Positions 63,070 through 64,000 of a DNA stretch of 64,000 nucleotides are shown here, in pieces. The translations under genes and the position numbers were made by a program. Within the stretch, counting starts at the first letter, position 1, and each line of letters begins with the position of its first letter. Origin of the DNA: JACMLD01 sp044227095. GTDB lineage: Bacteria > Bacteroidota > Bacteroidia > Chitinophagales > Chitinophagaceae. The DNA lies in contig JBGAFV010000001.1 of assembly GCA_044227095.1 (NCBI GenBank), forward strand, positions 2,170,001 to 2,234,000, written 5' to 3'. A model generated the notes under the pieces. It saw only the letters and a program-made list of their open reading frames with translations, had not been told where the DNA came from and did no database searches.

Positions 63070-63927
63070 ATGGAAATAGGAAATATTATACCTCATATTG
63101 AAGCGGTGATTTTTGCCAGTGATAAGGCGCTTACTTCTCTCGAAATTACTGAGCTTATTAATAATGCCTTTGGCTTTATGGAAGACAAAATTCTGCTAGA
63201 CCAGGTAGAATCTGCCATTGAAGGCATCATAGAAAAATACAACAGCGAGTTTTATCCTTTTGAAATAAGGCAAAGTGGCGGCGGCTGGCAGTTTCTTACA
63301 AAAAAGGATTACCACAAAACCATTGCACAGTTAAATGGCGATAAGTTCCTAAAAAGATTGTCTGCTGCTGCATTGGAAACACTGGCTATTATTGCATACA
63401 AGCAACCAATTACCAAAAGTGAGATAGAAGCGATTCGTGGTGTAAACTGCGATTATGCCGTACAACGTTTGCTGGAAAAAGAACTGGTAATTATTACCGG
63501 TCGTAATGAAAGCATGCCCGGCAAACCGTTGATTTATGCTACTTCAAAATCTTTCATGGATTATTTTGGAATTAATTCTGCAGATGAATTGCCAAAAATA
63601 AAAGAAGTACTGGCAGAGCAGGCAGTAGAACCTACCTACCTTAACAACGCAAATGCACAGGAAGAAGAAATTGAAACAACCAGCATAGAAATAGTTACAG
63701 AAGAGGAAGAAGATGGCGCAGCATTTCTTGCAGTTGCTCCCAATGGAGAATTGATTGCCGGTGCTATTGAAGAAGAACCAGAAATGCTTGCAGAAACAGA
63801 AGAAGCAACGGATGAAGTTGAAGAAGAAAGTGAAGAAAACTTGCCCGAAGCAGCAGAAGAGGAAGAAAATGATGAAGAAAGCAACGATGAAGAAAGCAAC
63901 CATAATAACGAAGAAGAAGACAAATAA
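63070..63927 (+). CDS. scpB: Segregation and condensation protein B with long acidic tail
   Basis: A 285-residue SMC-complex subunit. The two winged-helix domains fill residues 1-180: HIEAVIFASDKALTSLEI at the start, and AALETLAIIAYKQPITKSEIEAIRGVN, followed by V-Q-R-L-L-E-K-E-L-V and GRNESMPGKPLIYATS. From about residue 197 on it is an acidic, low-complexity tail with dozens of glutamates (EEE runs, DEESNDEESN). With ScpA and SMC it loads condensin on DNA. The tail is longer than usual and may contact basic partners. Confidence 0.96.
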   Translation: MEIGNIIPHIEAVIFASDKALTSLEITELINNAFGFMEDKILLDQVESAIEGIIEKYNSEFYPFEIRQSGGGWQFLTKKDYHKTIAQLNGDKFLKRLSAAALETLAIIAYKQPITKSEIEAIRGVNCDYAVQRLLEKELVIITGRNESMPGKPLIYATSKSFMDYFGINSADELPKIKEVLAEQAVEPTYLNNANAQEEEIETTSIEIVTEEEEDGAAFLAVAPNGELIAGAIEEEPEMLAETEEATDEVEEESEENLPEAAEEEENDEESNDEESNHNNEEEDK

Positions 63928-63938
63928 TAATAATAAGG

Positions 63939-63960
63939 GGCTAGCTGCAAGCTACTAGCC
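63939..63960. other. Short inverted repeat after scpB
   Basis: GGCTAG (63939-63944) / CTAGCC (63955-63960) with an AGCT-rich loop, 11 bp after the scpB stop. May be a weak terminator; no T-run follows directly. Confidence 0.3.
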
Positions 63961-64000
63961 ATTAGTGCTTAATTTTTAAACCCGGTTTTTCTGTTCCTTC

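Noticed and set aside
63544..63962. Minus-strand open frames across the scpB tail
   Set aside because: They are rich in Phe or Ser because they read the antisense of GAA/GAG repeats; shadows of scpB.

Overview
The window looks like a chromosome segment of a Bacteroidota bacterium, most likely family Chitinophagaceae. The evidence is the low to moderate GC, an UpxY-type NusG paralogue, an AT-rich Bacteroidota-style promoter (TAnnTTTG) in front of atpG, near absence of Shine-Dalgarno sequences, and the gene families present (CHASE3 kinase, DinB, GIN-domain protein, malic enzyme-phosphotransacetylase fusion, SecA with a C-terminal zinc site). The family-level call is inference.

1-17250 (minus strand): an exopolysaccharide/capsule locus read from high to low coordinates. 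An outer-membrane export lipoprotein and a Wzc-like tyrosine autokinase come first, then an UpxY-like antiterminator, the GDP-L-fucose genes gmd and fcl, a Wzx flippase, a GT11-like fucosyltransferase candidate, several other glycosyltransferases, two hexapeptide acyltransferases, a Wzy/ligase-like protein, a polytopic membrane protein and a WecG/TagA enzyme cut by the left edge. Together they predict a fucosylated, probably O-acylated surface polysaccharide made by the Wzx/Wzy route.

17655-27155: a stress and regulation block. It holds an operon of YtxH, a DUF1469 holin-III-like protein and an unknown protein; a cytoplasmic alpha-amylase; a small lipoprotein; a DUF2383 four-helix protein; a CHASE3 histidine kinase; CsbD; an Lmo0937-type mini membrane protein; a lone receiver; a YihY/BrkB protein; and an NtrC-type sigma-54 activator. 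A shared octamer, TAGTATAC, sits upstream of three of the minus-strand stress genes.

27301-46495: metabolic and envelope genes. These are a nitronate monooxygenase, a coiled-coil protein, a NatAB-like ABC exporter, a DUF4198 protein bracketed by two MITE-like elements, MlaFE, the malic enzyme-PTA fusion, a small monooxygenase, an acyltransferase, a GntR/YtrA-type ABC operon with a clear palindromic operator, and an M20 amidohydrolase.

46812-63927: a SPOR protein, deoC, two amidohydrolase-superfamily proteins, a RAYT (REP-associated tyrosine transposase) with its own tandem array of REP-like hairpins, DinB, a Tat-exported serine hydrolase, a pair of paralogous secreted proteins, secA, a stand-alone atpG and scpB.

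The intergenic DNA is unusually rich in repeats. I see at least four families: RAYT-linked REPs in two arrays, the MITE-like GC-rich elements, a repeat containing GTTGCGTCGCACACTTGT placed just after stop codons, and short CCCTGAAAGGG-like hairpins. I found no rRNA, tRNA, CRISPR array or prophage. The best candidate for an unusual system is the RAYT/REP pair of loci, followed by the MITE-bracketed DUF4198 gene and the stress block with its shared motif.
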